A stretch of 32,815 nucleotides of DNA, taken from assembly GCA_945949525.1 (NCBI GenBank), contig CAMFES010000015.1, forward strand, positions 1-32,815, read 5' to 3'. A model generated the notes under the pieces. The model saw only the letters and a program-made list of their open reading frames with translations, was not told where the DNA came from and did not search any database. A program made the position numbers and the translations under genes. This document shows, piece after piece, positions 24,154-32,138 of this stretch (position 1 is the first letter of the stretch; each line of letters opens with the position of its first letter). This stretch comes from an uncultured Veillonellaceae bacterium (GTDB lineage Bacteria; Bacillota; Negativicutes; Selenomonadales; Selenomonadaceae).

Positions 24154-25752
24154 ATGCTGACTTTGGAACTGCACAAAAATAAAAGCACCCCCCTCTACAT
24201 GCAAATCTACAACTACATAAAAGGCGAGGTACTTGCCAGACGCCTGAAGGCCGGTACAAAGCTGCCATCCAAAAGGGCCCTGGCCGCCCAGCTGGGCATA
24301 AGCACCATCACCATTGAGGGGGCCTATGGTCAGCTGATGGCCGAGGGATATATTTACGCCAGGACGAAATCAGGCTATTATGTTTCACCGCTGGAAAGCA
24401 TTCAGCAGGACACAGATGAATCCGCCGTCTTTTTCCGGCACAGCACACTGGGAGATGCCGGGCTTTTTGCCGGTGTCCAAGGGGACAGCACCACCGATAC
24501 CGAGCCGCCTGTACAGCAGGCGGCTTTTCGTGGGATAGCGGGACGCCAGACGGCAGATGGTGCCACGGAACACAGCGGGCTCAGCATCCTCAACGAACAC
24601 GGTGTACACGCTGCGCTCAATAGTCCCAGAGGACAAAACGGGCACAAGCTTCAAGCGGAAGACACCTGCATCGACCTTTCCTCCAACAGCATACTGCCGG
24701 AGAATTTTCCCTTCAGCATCTGGACAAAGCTGCTGCGCCACACCATGGCTGAAAATCAGGCCATGCTGCTGACAAAATCGCCAACGGCGGGCATCTACAG
24801 CCTGCGCTGTGCCATCGCTGAACACCTGCTGCGCTTTCGCGGCATGCGGGTACAGCCGGAGCAGATTATCGTCGGCGCCGGAACAGAATATCTTTACGAG
24901 CTTATTATAAAGCTACTGGGCCGGGACAAAATCTACTGCGTGGAGGACCCCGGCTACCAGAAGCTGCAGCGCATCTACACAGACAACGGTGCCTGCTGCT
25001 TTTCCCTGCCCATCGACCAGCAGGGCATGTCAGTCAGCGCCCTGAACACAGTCCGCTGCGACGTAATCCACATCAGTCCCTCCCACCATTTCCCTACGGG
25101 GATTATCACCCCGGTAAACCGCCGCTATGAGCTTCTGGGGTGGGCCACATCCGGACAGCGCTACATCATCGAGGATGACTACGATACGGAGTTCCGCCTA
25201 GTGGGCAAGCCCATTCCCTCCCTGTTCAGCATGGATATGAGCGGCAAGGTCATCTACATGAACACCTTTTCCAAAAGCCTGACCTCCACCATACGTATCA
25301 GCTACATGGTATTGCCGCCCCAGCTCATGGAGGAATTCAACCGCCGTCTGGGATACCTCAGCTGCACCGTTTCCACCTTTGAGCAATACACCCTGGCCGA
25401 ATTCATCAGCCAGGGGTATTTTGAACGGCACATAAACCGCATGCGCAACAACTATAAAAAGCTCCGCCAGCTGCTTTTGAAGGAGCTGCTGACTCATCCC
25501 GACCACGACAAGCTTCAGATACTTCAGCAGGCTTCCGGGCTGTATTTTCTGCTGAAAATAAACACCAGCCTCTCCGACAGGGATCTGCGCTCCCGCCTGC
25601 AGCAAAACGGCGTGCATCTGCAGTCCCTGCAGCATTATTACCAGAACCGCCAGGCGGCCCCGGAGCATACCTTTGTGGTCAACTATTCCTCCCTGACGGA
25701 AGAGGATATCCCCCGCGCCGTCGCATCCCTTTTTAAAAGCCTGAACGAATGA
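24154..25752 (+). CDS. MocR/PdxR-type GntR regulator with aminotransferase-like domain
   Basis: The 532-residue protein has a GntR winged helix at 1-75 (LYMQIYNYIKGEVLARRLKA, ISTITIEGAYGQLMAEGYI). A long, poorly conserved linker covers about 80-170. A fold-type I aminotransferase domain follows to the end. The PLP-binding Lys is Lys374 in NTFSKSLTSTIR, and EDDYDTEFR is the usual MocR motif. PdxR members sense PLP and control vitamin B6 supply. The linker is longer than in typical 470-residue members. It is translated from GGGAGA seven bases upstream and shares a transcript with the ECF S component, which it probably regulates. Confidence 0.9.
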   Translation: MLTLELHKNKSTPLYMQIYNYIKGEVLARRLKAGTKLPSKRALAAQLGISTITIEGAYGQLMAEGYIYARTKSGYYVSPLESIQQDTDESAVFFRHSTLGDAGLFAGVQGDSTTDTEPPVQQAAFRGIAGRQTADGATEHSGLSILNEHGVHAALNSPRGQNGHKLQAEDTCIDLSSNSILPENFPFSIWTKLLRHTMAENQAMLLTKSPTAGIYSLRCAIAEHLLRFRGMRVQPEQIIVGAGTEYLYELIIKLLGRDKIYCVEDPGYQKLQRIYTDNGACCFSLPIDQQGMSVSALNTVRCDVIHISPSHHFPTGIITPVNRRYELLGWATSGQRYIIEDDYDTEFRLVGKPIPSLFSMDMSGKVIYMNTFSKSLTSTIRISYMVLPPQLMEEFNRRLGYLSCTVSTFEQYTLAEFISQGYFERHINRMRNNYKKLRQLLLKELLTHPDHDKLQILQQASGLYFLLKINTSLSDRDLRSRLQQNGVHLQSLQHYYQNRQAAPEHTFVVNYSSLTEEDIPRAVASLFKSLNE

Positions 25753-25809
25753 AAGCAGTCACCAATGAAGCCAGCTACAATACAACTAGCTCCAATGGCA
25801 GAACGCCCC

Positions 25810-28416
25810 CTATTCCACCAGCTCCCCCGGTATGGCGTTGATAAACCTGCAGGGCACGCTGTTCCGTTCCAGGGCGGCGGTGAGGTACAGCCTTTTCCTG
25901 GCCCTGGTGATTCCCACGTAAAAAAGCCGCGCCTCCTCGTCCAGCGTATTGCCGGCCAGGGCAATTTTGCTGGGAAATACGCCTTCCTGCAGGCCGGCCA
26001 TAAATACCACATCAAACTCGGAGCCCTTCGCCTGATGTATCGTAATAATCGGGATGCGGGGCTTTTCCTGCAGCATCAGGTCCAGCTCCGTGTTGGAAAG
26101 GGCAGTCAGGCGCAAGAAACCCTGCATGGCATCATAGCCTGACAGCTCCTCCCTGTCCAGCTGCCGCGCCTGACGCACCAGATTTCTCAGGTTTTCCATG
26201 CGCTTTTCCTCCCGCTGATAGTAGCGGCTGATGCCGAGGCCTGTGACAGCCTCCACCACCATCTGTCCCGGACGCAGCTCTGCCAGCTTGCCGCGCAGGC
26301 AGCTCATGGCCTCTGCCAGCGGCGCAAAATTCCTTATGTGCCTGCTTATCAGGCTGCGGCGGACATCCCTGCCCGGCAGGATATCATGCTCCACCGCATA
26401 CAACAGAATTTCTCCTGTGGCGCATATATCATCAAAGGCATCATGGGTGGATTTATGCCCCACGTGAAAATAATCCCCCAGAAATTCCAGCTTGTGATTG
26501 GCAAGCCGGGGATAAAAACGGCGAAAAATATCCAGCGTATCATAAAATGCGGGTATATCGAGAGGCTCCAGCCCAAGCCTTGCCAGCTGGCTGGCCAGGA
26601 TAGTCAGGTCAAAGACCACGTTATGCCCCACCACTACACAGCCCCCGGCAAAGTCAAGAAAATCCTGCAGTGCCTTTTCCGGCTGGATTCCCTTCTCCGC
26701 CAGCATGGCATCCGAAATATGATGCACCGCCTCGGACTGCCCCACAGGCCGGGATGCCCTGACATAATGCACCAGCCTGCCATGCTCCTGTCCATGTATA
26801 TCCAGCTTGATGGCCGCCAGCTGGATGATCTCATCATGGGCGGTATCCAGCCCCGTGGCCTCCACATCAAAGACCACCACCCGACCCTGCTCCAAGGCCC
26901 TGAGCAGCATCTCAAAGGGCTCTGCGTACTTCTGGGCTGAGGCATGAAGAAAATCCGTGATGCGGATGCCCGCCTCCCTGTATTCCTCCGACAGTATCTG
27001 ATTGACGGTGGCAGGGCCGATGCGCCGCCCGAACCTCTTTACCAGCCGCAAAAGGCTGTTGGCATCCTGGGGATTGATAACCAGCCGCAGGGCCGCCACC
27101 ACATCCTTGATTTCCTGGCGGCGGAAAAACTTGAAATCATCCACCAGCATAAAATCCAGGGGAAAATCCTCCTCTGCCCGCTGCCCCAGCGCAAGCTGCT
27201 CCTGCCGCTGCTGACGGATACGCACAAAAAAATCCGACAGCCTCTTGTTATAGTAATTTGAACGAGTTAGAATGCAAACCCTGGACAAATCCTCCGGCCG
27301 CAGCTTTTGCAGCTGATTGTAAATCCAACTAGCCTCCACATAGGTATTGTTCAGCTTTTTATAATAAATCTTTTCCCCCTGCTCCCCTGACATGGCGGTA
27401 GCATCCTCCCGAAAAAGGCCTGCCACCTGCTCCGGAAAGCGATTCTTCAAAAAGCCATAGGATGCCTCCAAAAGTGTCCTGACGGAGCGGTAATTTTCAT
27501 GGAACACCATCAGCACAGGATGATAGTCCCTGGCAAACCGCTCATAGATAAGCTGTGGCTCCGAGCCTCGCCACTCATAAATCGTCTGGAAAAAATCACC
27601 GCACAAAAGGAGGTTGCTGTCGCCAAACATTTTCGTCAGGATTTTGTATTCCAGCCTGCTGGTGTCCTGCACCTCGTCCACACACCAGAATTTGAACCTT
27701 TCCTGCCAAAAGCGGCAGCTTTCTTCATTTTGCAGAACCTGATAGGCACCGTTAATCAGATCACAAAAGTCCACATAGTGGTTTTCCAGCAGCTGATTGT
27801 CATACTGGCTGACAATCTCGCCACAATGGGCCTCAAAGGTCATGACCATGTCCTGATTTGTCCTGCTTCCCTGCTTGGCGGCATCATTGATGCGCTGCTG
27901 CTTTTCCTCCTTGAGCCTCAGCAGCACCCTTTCATAGTCGGCCTGGCGATTGTCGGAAAAAATATTGTATTCGCCCCGATATTCCTTGATGAGATTTATC
28001 AGCGCCTGCAAGGCATTTTCCTGACGTGCCTGGCAGAAGTCCAGGCCCCGGATAATCTCAAGGCAGTCCGTTTCATCAGCTACCGTAAAATCCCCGGCCA
28101 CATCGGTCTGCCCCTTGGCAGCCTGGCGCAGGATTTCGTAGCAGAAGCCATGAAACGTCCTCACTGTCACGCCCCTGCCCCGTATGCCCGTCACATCGGC
28201 GATGCGCTGCCTCATCTCGTTGCAGGCCTTGTTGGTAAAGGTCAGGCAGATGATCTCCTCAGCCTTGGCCCGCCCCTTTTCCAGAATATTCACGATGCGG
28301 CAGGACAGGGTATTGGTCTTGCCGGTGCCTGCCGAGGCCAGAAGCAGGACATTCCTGTCCAGCTCCTGCACTACCTGCCTCTGCTTTTCGTTCAAAAAAT
28401 CAAAATTCATCTCCAT
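25810..28416 (-). CDS. UvrD/PcrA-type helicase with inserted DnaQ-like 3'-5' exonuclease
   Basis: The 868-residue protein has a superfamily 1A helicase split by a nuclease. Walker A ASAGTGKT is near 28-35, motif II is VDEVQDTS, and motif IV region HENYRS lies near 310. Motif V (ITIHQAKGSEFDVVF) and VI (RLFYVGITRARKR) are at the C-terminal end. Between them, about 510-685, sits a complete DEDDh exonuclease: Exo I VVFDVEATGLD (Asp517, Glu519), Exo II VVGHNVVFDLTIL, Exo III HDAFDD (His658, Asp663). All catalytic residues are kept, so coupled unwinding and 3'-5' degradation or proofreading-like trimming is expected. It is 28 bp after an aminotransferase gene on the same strand and convergent with pdxR. 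The ATG at 28416 has only a modest ribosome site. Confidence 0.92.
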   Translation of the reverse strand: MEMNFDFLNEKQRQVVQELDRNVLLLASAGTGKTNTLSCRIVNILEKGRAKAEEIICLTFTNKACNEMRQRIADVTGIRGRGVTVRTFHGFCYEILRQAAKGQTDVAGDFTVADETDCLEIIRGLDFCQARQENALQALINLIKEYRGEYNIFSDNRQADYERVLLRLKEEKQQRINDAAKQGSRTNQDMVMTFEAHCGEIVSQYDNQLLENHYVDFCDLINGAYQVLQNEESCRFWQERFKFWCVDEVQDTSRLEYKILTKMFGDSNLLLCGDFFQTIYEWRGSEPQLIYERFARDYHPVLMVFHENYRSVRTLLEASYGFLKNRFPEQVAGLFREDATAMSGEQGEKIYYKKLNNTYVEASWIYNQLQKLRPEDLSRVCILTRSNYYNKRLSDFFVRIRQQRQEQLALGQRAEEDFPLDFMLVDDFKFFRRQEIKDVVAALRLVINPQDANSLLRLVKRFGRRIGPATVNQILSEEYREAGIRITDFLHASAQKYAEPFEMLLRALEQGRVVVFDVEATGLDTAHDEIIQLAAIKLDIHGQEHGRLVHYVRASRPVGQSEAVHHISDAMLAEKGIQPEKALQDFLDFAGGCVVVGHNVVFDLTILASQLARLGLEPLDIPAFYDTLDIFRRFYPRLANHKLEFLGDYFHVGHKSTHDAFDDICATGEILLYAVEHDILPGRDVRRSLISRHIRNFAPLAEAMSCLRGKLAELRPGQMVVEAVTGLGISRYYQREEKRMENLRNLVRQARQLDREELSGYDAMQGFLRLTALSNTELDLMLQEKPRIPIITIHQAKGSEFDVVFMAGLQEGVFPSKIALAGNTLDEEARLFYVGITRARKRLYLTAALERNSVPCRFINAIPGELVE

Positions 28417-28444
28417 ACATCTCTATGCATTGCCAGCGCCAGCT

Positions 28445-29635
28445 TTATTTATACTCAGCCGCCAGCTTCTTAAATACCGGCAGGGATGCCCTGATGGTGG
28501 ACTCCTTGATGCAGTATGCCGCACGGAAATACCCCGGACAGCCAAAATCTGAACCCGGCACCAGCAGGAGGTCGTACTCCATGGCCTTCTTGCAGAAGGC
28601 GCGGTCATCATCCTCCAGCGCCTTCGGGAACAGGTAAAAGGCTCCCTGAGGCTTCTGGCAGGTAAAACCGGCGTCAATCAGGCCATTATACAAAAGATTG
28701 CCATTTCGCTCATAGGCGGCAATATCGGACGGCTCATCCACACATCTTGCCACCACCCGCTGGAACAGGGAGGAAGCATTGACATGGGTAAGCACGCGGG
28801 CGGCACCGGCGATGGCCCCATAGATGCGCCCGAAATCCGCCACCTCGTCAGGCACCACAATATATCCGATACGCTCGCCCGGCAGGGAAAGGGATTTGCT
28901 CCAGGAATAGCACACCAGTGTATTCGGATAATATTTTGCCACATACGGCACAGTCAGTCCCCCATACACCAGCTCCCTGTACGGCTCATCGGAAATAATG
29001 AAAATCGGATGGCCATATTCTATCTCCTTGGCGGAGAGAAGCGCCGCCAGCGTCTTGAGGGTTTCCTCGGAATACACCACGCCGCTTGGATTATTCGGGC
29101 TGTTGATGATAACCGCCTTGGTCTTAGGGCTGAGCATTTCCTCCAGCCTGTCAAACTGTATCTGGAAATCCTCGGTATTGGCAGGCACCACGGAAAGACG
29201 GGAGCCCACTGACTCTACAAAGCAGCCATACTCCGGAAAATACGGAGCAAAGGTAATGAACTCATCATCCGCACCATCCTCGTGGAGCGCCTTGAAGCAG
29301 ATGGTAATGGCCGCCGCGGCACCGCTGGTCATAAACAGATTCTTGCCGGTGAAATTCGTGCCAAAGCGCCGGTTTATGCTGTCCGCAATGGTTTCCCGCA
29401 CCTGTGGCAAGCCCGGAGCTATGGTGTAGCCGTGCAGCTCGCAGGTATCCACGGTATTCAGGATATCAATTATCGCTGTCCTTACGGCCTCCGGTGCAGG
29501 AACATTGGGATTGCCAATGGAAAAATCGTAGACGTTTTCCGCACCGACAATAGCCGCCCGCTGCTTTCCATATTCAAAAATTGTCCTGATGGTGGATTTT
29601 TTTGTACCAAGAGTGTGCATTTTTTCAGAAACCAT
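28445..29635 (-). CDS. class I/II pyridoxal-phosphate aminotransferase
   Basis: The 396-residue protein is a fold-type I aminotransferase. It shows DFSIGNPNVPAP near the N-terminus, GYTIAPGLPQVRETIA, NSPNNPSGVVYS, ISDEPYRELVY and the PLP-lysine segment SWSKSLSLPGERIGYI, with a C-terminal Arg in FRAAYCI. It resembles aspartate/aromatic-type enzymes that are often simply called pyridoxal phosphate-dependent aminotransferases; the amino acid substrate cannot be named. ATG at 29635 is chosen because AGGATGGG lies seven bases upstream, while the ATG at 29647 overlaps that site. It has its own promoter region and probably also transcribes the helicase gene. Confidence 0.92.
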   Translation of the reverse strand: MVSEKMHTLGTKKSTIRTIFEYGKQRAAIVGAENVYDFSIGNPNVPAPEAVRTAIIDILNTVDTCELHGYTIAPGLPQVRETIADSINRRFGTNFTGKNLFMTSGAAAAITICFKALHEDGADDEFITFAPYFPEYGCFVESVGSRLSVVPANTEDFQIQFDRLEEMLSPKTKAVIINSPNNPSGVVYSEETLKTLAALLSAKEIEYGHPIFIISDEPYRELVYGGLTVPYVAKYYPNTLVCYSWSKSLSLPGERIGYIVVPDEVADFGRIYGAIAGAARVLTHVNASSLFQRVVARCVDEPSDIAAYERNGNLLYNGLIDAGFTCQKPQGAFYLFPKALEDDDRAFCKKAMEYDLLLVPGSDFGCPGYFRAAYCIKESTIRASLPVFKKLAAEYK

Positions 29636-29667
29636 TATATATCCCATCCTTTAACGCTTTAGTATAG

Positions 29668-29696
29668 ATAATCACAGATTATTAATCATGATTATA
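29668..29696 (-). promoter_or_regulatory. aminotransferase promoter with overlapping palindromes
   Basis: A perfect minus-strand TATAAT (29696-29691) has a poor -35 region. Overlapping or just downstream are two inverted repeats built from the same half-site: TAATCATGATTA (29683-29694) and ATAATC-aca-GATTAT (29668-29682). The position, over the -10 box and start point, suggests a repressor site. The regulator is unknown. Confidence 0.45.
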
Positions 29697-29708
29697 CACC
29701 AATTCTGC

Positions 29709-29768
29709 AAAAATAAAAAGAGCAGAGGCCATGCCGTGACTATAAACCATCACGACACAGCCCTGCTC
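29709..29768 (-). terminator. intrinsic terminator of the mtlA-mtlR region
   Basis: On the minus strand GAGCAG (29768-29763) pairs with CTGCTC (29725-29720). The inner stem includes CGTGA/TCACG, and a run TTTTTATTTTT follows (29719-29709). The stem is long and slightly interrupted. It ends transcription about 50 bp after the mtlR stop, isolating the aminotransferase gene. Confidence 0.85.
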
Positions 29769-29815
29769 CCGTTACATGCTTGTAAATTAATGTGCTTGTA
29801 AATTATTTTGCCATT

Positions 29816-31921
29816 TCAGGTGATGTTGCCCAGATACTCCTTGAAGTACCTGTTCAGATGGCCTGACAGCTCCTGACGGATGCGCTCTTCATCGCCCCCT
29901 GCCGCCACCTCCAAAAAATCCGGCTCCTCTATGAGCATGCTGCTGACATAGCCCATAATCCCCGTGTTGACCTCAACACTGCCATCCAGCGGCACCAGCA
30001 TGACAAAGACCACGCCAATCTGCCTGAAATAGCTGTCCTGAAAGCTGCCGCCTCCCTCCGGCAGACAGACCGCAAAGCACGGCCTGGTAACGCCGCCGGT
30101 ACGGGCGTGCAGCAGGGCAAAGCCAAACTCGGCAAAAATCTGGCTGGACACCTGCTCACGCCTTGCCAGCGCATCCACAATCATCTCCTGCCGCTCCGGC
30201 TGAACCGTCATCCGCTCCCCCACAGTGTACAGCAGCCTGTCAAATGTAATATCCGCCGGTGCCTGAAAGCACTTCAGATGCTTGATGATGCTGCTGATGC
30301 GTGCCGCCACCAGATTGACCTCCTCCAACTGGGCCGTAAATCTGTCCTGACGGGCTTCCTTCCGGGGCAGGCGCTCAAACTGATAAATAAGGCAGCGTAT
30401 CTCCCCTATATCTGTTTCACTCAGCAAAGGATTCACATAAACCACCGGCACATGCACATCCTCCAGCTGCAGGCTGGAAATGATAAAATCAATCTTTTCC
30501 TCCACCGCCGGGGTAATGTCATGCTTGCCGTAGGTGGTCATTTCCAGCCTGTCCCGGAACACCTTGGCCAGCTTTGCCGCCATCAGCCGCGAAAGCCCTA
30601 TGCCGCTGGAGCAGACCACTGCCACCTGTACCCTGCGTATCTGCTCCTTGCGCCCCTCAAGACGCACCAGCGCCGCTCCAAAATGCACGGCAAGAAAGCC
30701 GATTTCCTCCTCCGGCACCTTCTTGCCCACCTTGTTTTCCAGCACCCTCGCCACCTGACGGCAGCGGGCATAGATATCACTGTAATTTTCCTTGATATCC
30801 TCCAGCACGGGATTCTGGATGCTCATGCCATGCACCAGCCGCACAATGGTGGGCTGCAGATGCGCCAGAAGCCCCTGCATGAATTCATCATCCTGCTTCA
30901 AAAGATATGCCTGCTGGTCATCATAGGCATCAATCAGGTCATTGACAAACTGCTGCAGCTCCCTGCCCGCCAGCTCCATTCTGTCCGCCTGGTCGGGAAG
31001 CTGAATTTTTTCGTGCTTGGCCCCCTTGATATGCAGGCAGATGTAGGCAATCTCCAGCTGGGGAATGTACACCTCAAACTCCGCCTCCAGCTCCGCCGCA
31101 ATATCAACAGCCAGGCCGTAATCCTCATCATGAGGCAGCCTTTCCTGCCATTCTCCCGTCACCTGAATAACATCCTTCTGCAAAATGCGGTTGATGGCAA
31201 TGGCCAGATGGATTACCAGCCCGTCATAGGCATTTTCCGTCAGGTTGTCCATCCGCTGGTTCTCCACACCTTCAAGACATTCATGGACGCGGCGCACTAT
31301 CTCATTGTCCAGCAGCCTGCCCAGATGCTTTTTCCGAAGGGAGGCGGCATAGCTGTCACTGCCATCGCTGTCATACAGCTGCTTAAAATGCTTTGTATCT
31401 ATGTTTTCACCGATAAAAAAACGTATGGCGCGGCGGTAGTTTTCCTCCGTACCCTCCACCTCGATGCCACTGCCGGGCTTTCTCACCATGGTCAGGCCCT
31501 GCCTGAAAAGCCATTCCTCCACCGCTTCCAGATCCGTACTGATGGTGGCCTCGCTGACGCCGAACTTGCGGCTGTAATAATACAGCTTCCGAAGCCCCTT
31601 TTCCCGCAGTATCTCCAGAATCAGCCTTTTTCGCCTGTCCTCCTTGCTGCTGACAGCATAATCGTCCCCCCTGAGGACCTCGGCCAGAAGCTCCGCCCTG
31701 CCCGCCGCCTCACCGGCAAGCCACACGCCCACGCCTGTCTTTGAGGCAAAATTCATGCCATAGGGCTGCAATACATCATCAATCCCCTCCAGCTCCCGCT
31801 GTACGGTGCGTTTGCTGATGCCGGTCTTTTCTGCCAGATGCTTTATGGATACAGGCTCGCTTTCCCCCAGCAAAGCCTGCAAAATCTGTTTCATTCTCGG
31901 CGTGATTTTCATATTGCCCAT
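29816..31921 (-). CDS. mtlR: MtlR-type PTS-regulated transcriptional activator
   Basis: The 701-residue protein has the MtlR/BglG-type activator layout. It begins with two winged-helix segments: KHLAEKTGISKRTVQRELEG near 27-46, and a second ending near 135. Two PRD domains follow, with His in LVIHLAIAINRI and FLAVHFGAALVRL. Then come a EIIB-like domain with Cys in VVCSSGIGLSRLMAAKL and a C-terminal EIIA-like domain with His in FALLHARTGG. Phosphorylation of these sites by PTS components tunes activity. It lies downstream of the mannitol EIICB gene on the same strand, separated by 217 bp and a hairpin, which supports mannitol control. Two starts, ATG at 31921 or 31912, are both plausible; AGGAG fits the latter. 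Confidence 0.88.
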   Translation of the reverse strand: MGNMKITPRMKQILQALLGESEPVSIKHLAEKTGISKRTVQRELEGIDDVLQPYGMNFASKTGVGVWLAGEAAGRAELLAEVLRGDDYAVSSKEDRRKRLILEILREKGLRKLYYYSRKFGVSEATISTDLEAVEEWLFRQGLTMVRKPGSGIEVEGTEENYRRAIRFFIGENIDTKHFKQLYDSDGSDSYAASLRKKHLGRLLDNEIVRRVHECLEGVENQRMDNLTENAYDGLVIHLAIAINRILQKDVIQVTGEWQERLPHDEDYGLAVDIAAELEAEFEVYIPQLEIAYICLHIKGAKHEKIQLPDQADRMELAGRELQQFVNDLIDAYDDQQAYLLKQDDEFMQGLLAHLQPTIVRLVHGMSIQNPVLEDIKENYSDIYARCRQVARVLENKVGKKVPEEEIGFLAVHFGAALVRLEGRKEQIRRVQVAVVCSSGIGLSRLMAAKLAKVFRDRLEMTTYGKHDITPAVEEKIDFIISSLQLEDVHVPVVYVNPLLSETDIGEIRCLIYQFERLPRKEARQDRFTAQLEEVNLVAARISSIIKHLKCFQAPADITFDRLLYTVGERMTVQPERQEMIVDALARREQVSSQIFAEFGFALLHARTGGVTRPCFAVCLPEGGGSFQDSYFRQIGVVFVMLVPLDGSVEVNTGIMGYVSSMLIEEPDFLEVAAGGDEERIRQELSGHLNRYFKEYLGNIT

Positions 31922-31998
31922 CTCCTGCTCACCTCTTGCCTATCTCCGTTAAAAAATATACTATGCGGACTGCATGTACCATGTAGACTATGCAAAAG

Positions 31999-32038
31999 CC
32001 GTTATACTGACAGCTCGTTCAGAGCATCAGTATAACGG
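31999..32038 (-). terminator. hairpin terminator or attenuator between mtlA and mtlR
   Basis: CCGTTATACTGA (31999-32010) and TCAGTATAACGG (32027-32038) are perfect 12-bp arms with a 16-base loop. On the minus strand the stem is followed by CTTTTGC, a short T run, so termination may be partial and could set the ratio of mtlR to mtlA transcripts. Confidence 0.65.
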
Positions 32039-32067
32039 ATTTTCTTTATGCTTTCAACACTGCACGC

Positions 32068-32085
32068 TACATTGTCGACAATGTA
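32068..32085. other. 18-bp perfect palindrome after the mtlA stop
   Basis: TACATTGTCGACAATGTA is a perfect palindrome about 55 bp past the mtlA stop codon. It lies within a stretch of imperfect 21-bp repeats. It could be a regulator site upstream of mtlR or part of the 3' UTR fold. Confidence 0.6.
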
Positions 32086-32123
32086 CGTTGCGTTTTCGGC
32101 TATACACGTTGCGTTTTCAGCAA
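32082..32123. repeat. two-unit 21-bp imperfect repeat
   Basis: The 12-mer CGTTGCGTTTTC occurs at 32086-32097 and 32107-32118 inside two similar 21-bp units, with partial echoes on both sides. Another example of short repeats directly after a gene in this window. Confidence 0.6.
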
Positions 32124-32138
32124 TGCATGGTCAGTCTG

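Noticed and set aside
30107-31744. 545-codon open frame on the plus strand opposite mtlR
   Set aside because: It is antisense to a well-supported MtlR protein, has no recognisable domain and lacks a ribosome site. Other long antisense frames (967-2334, 10161-11267, 19671-20747, 13484-14665) are explained the same way by codon bias.
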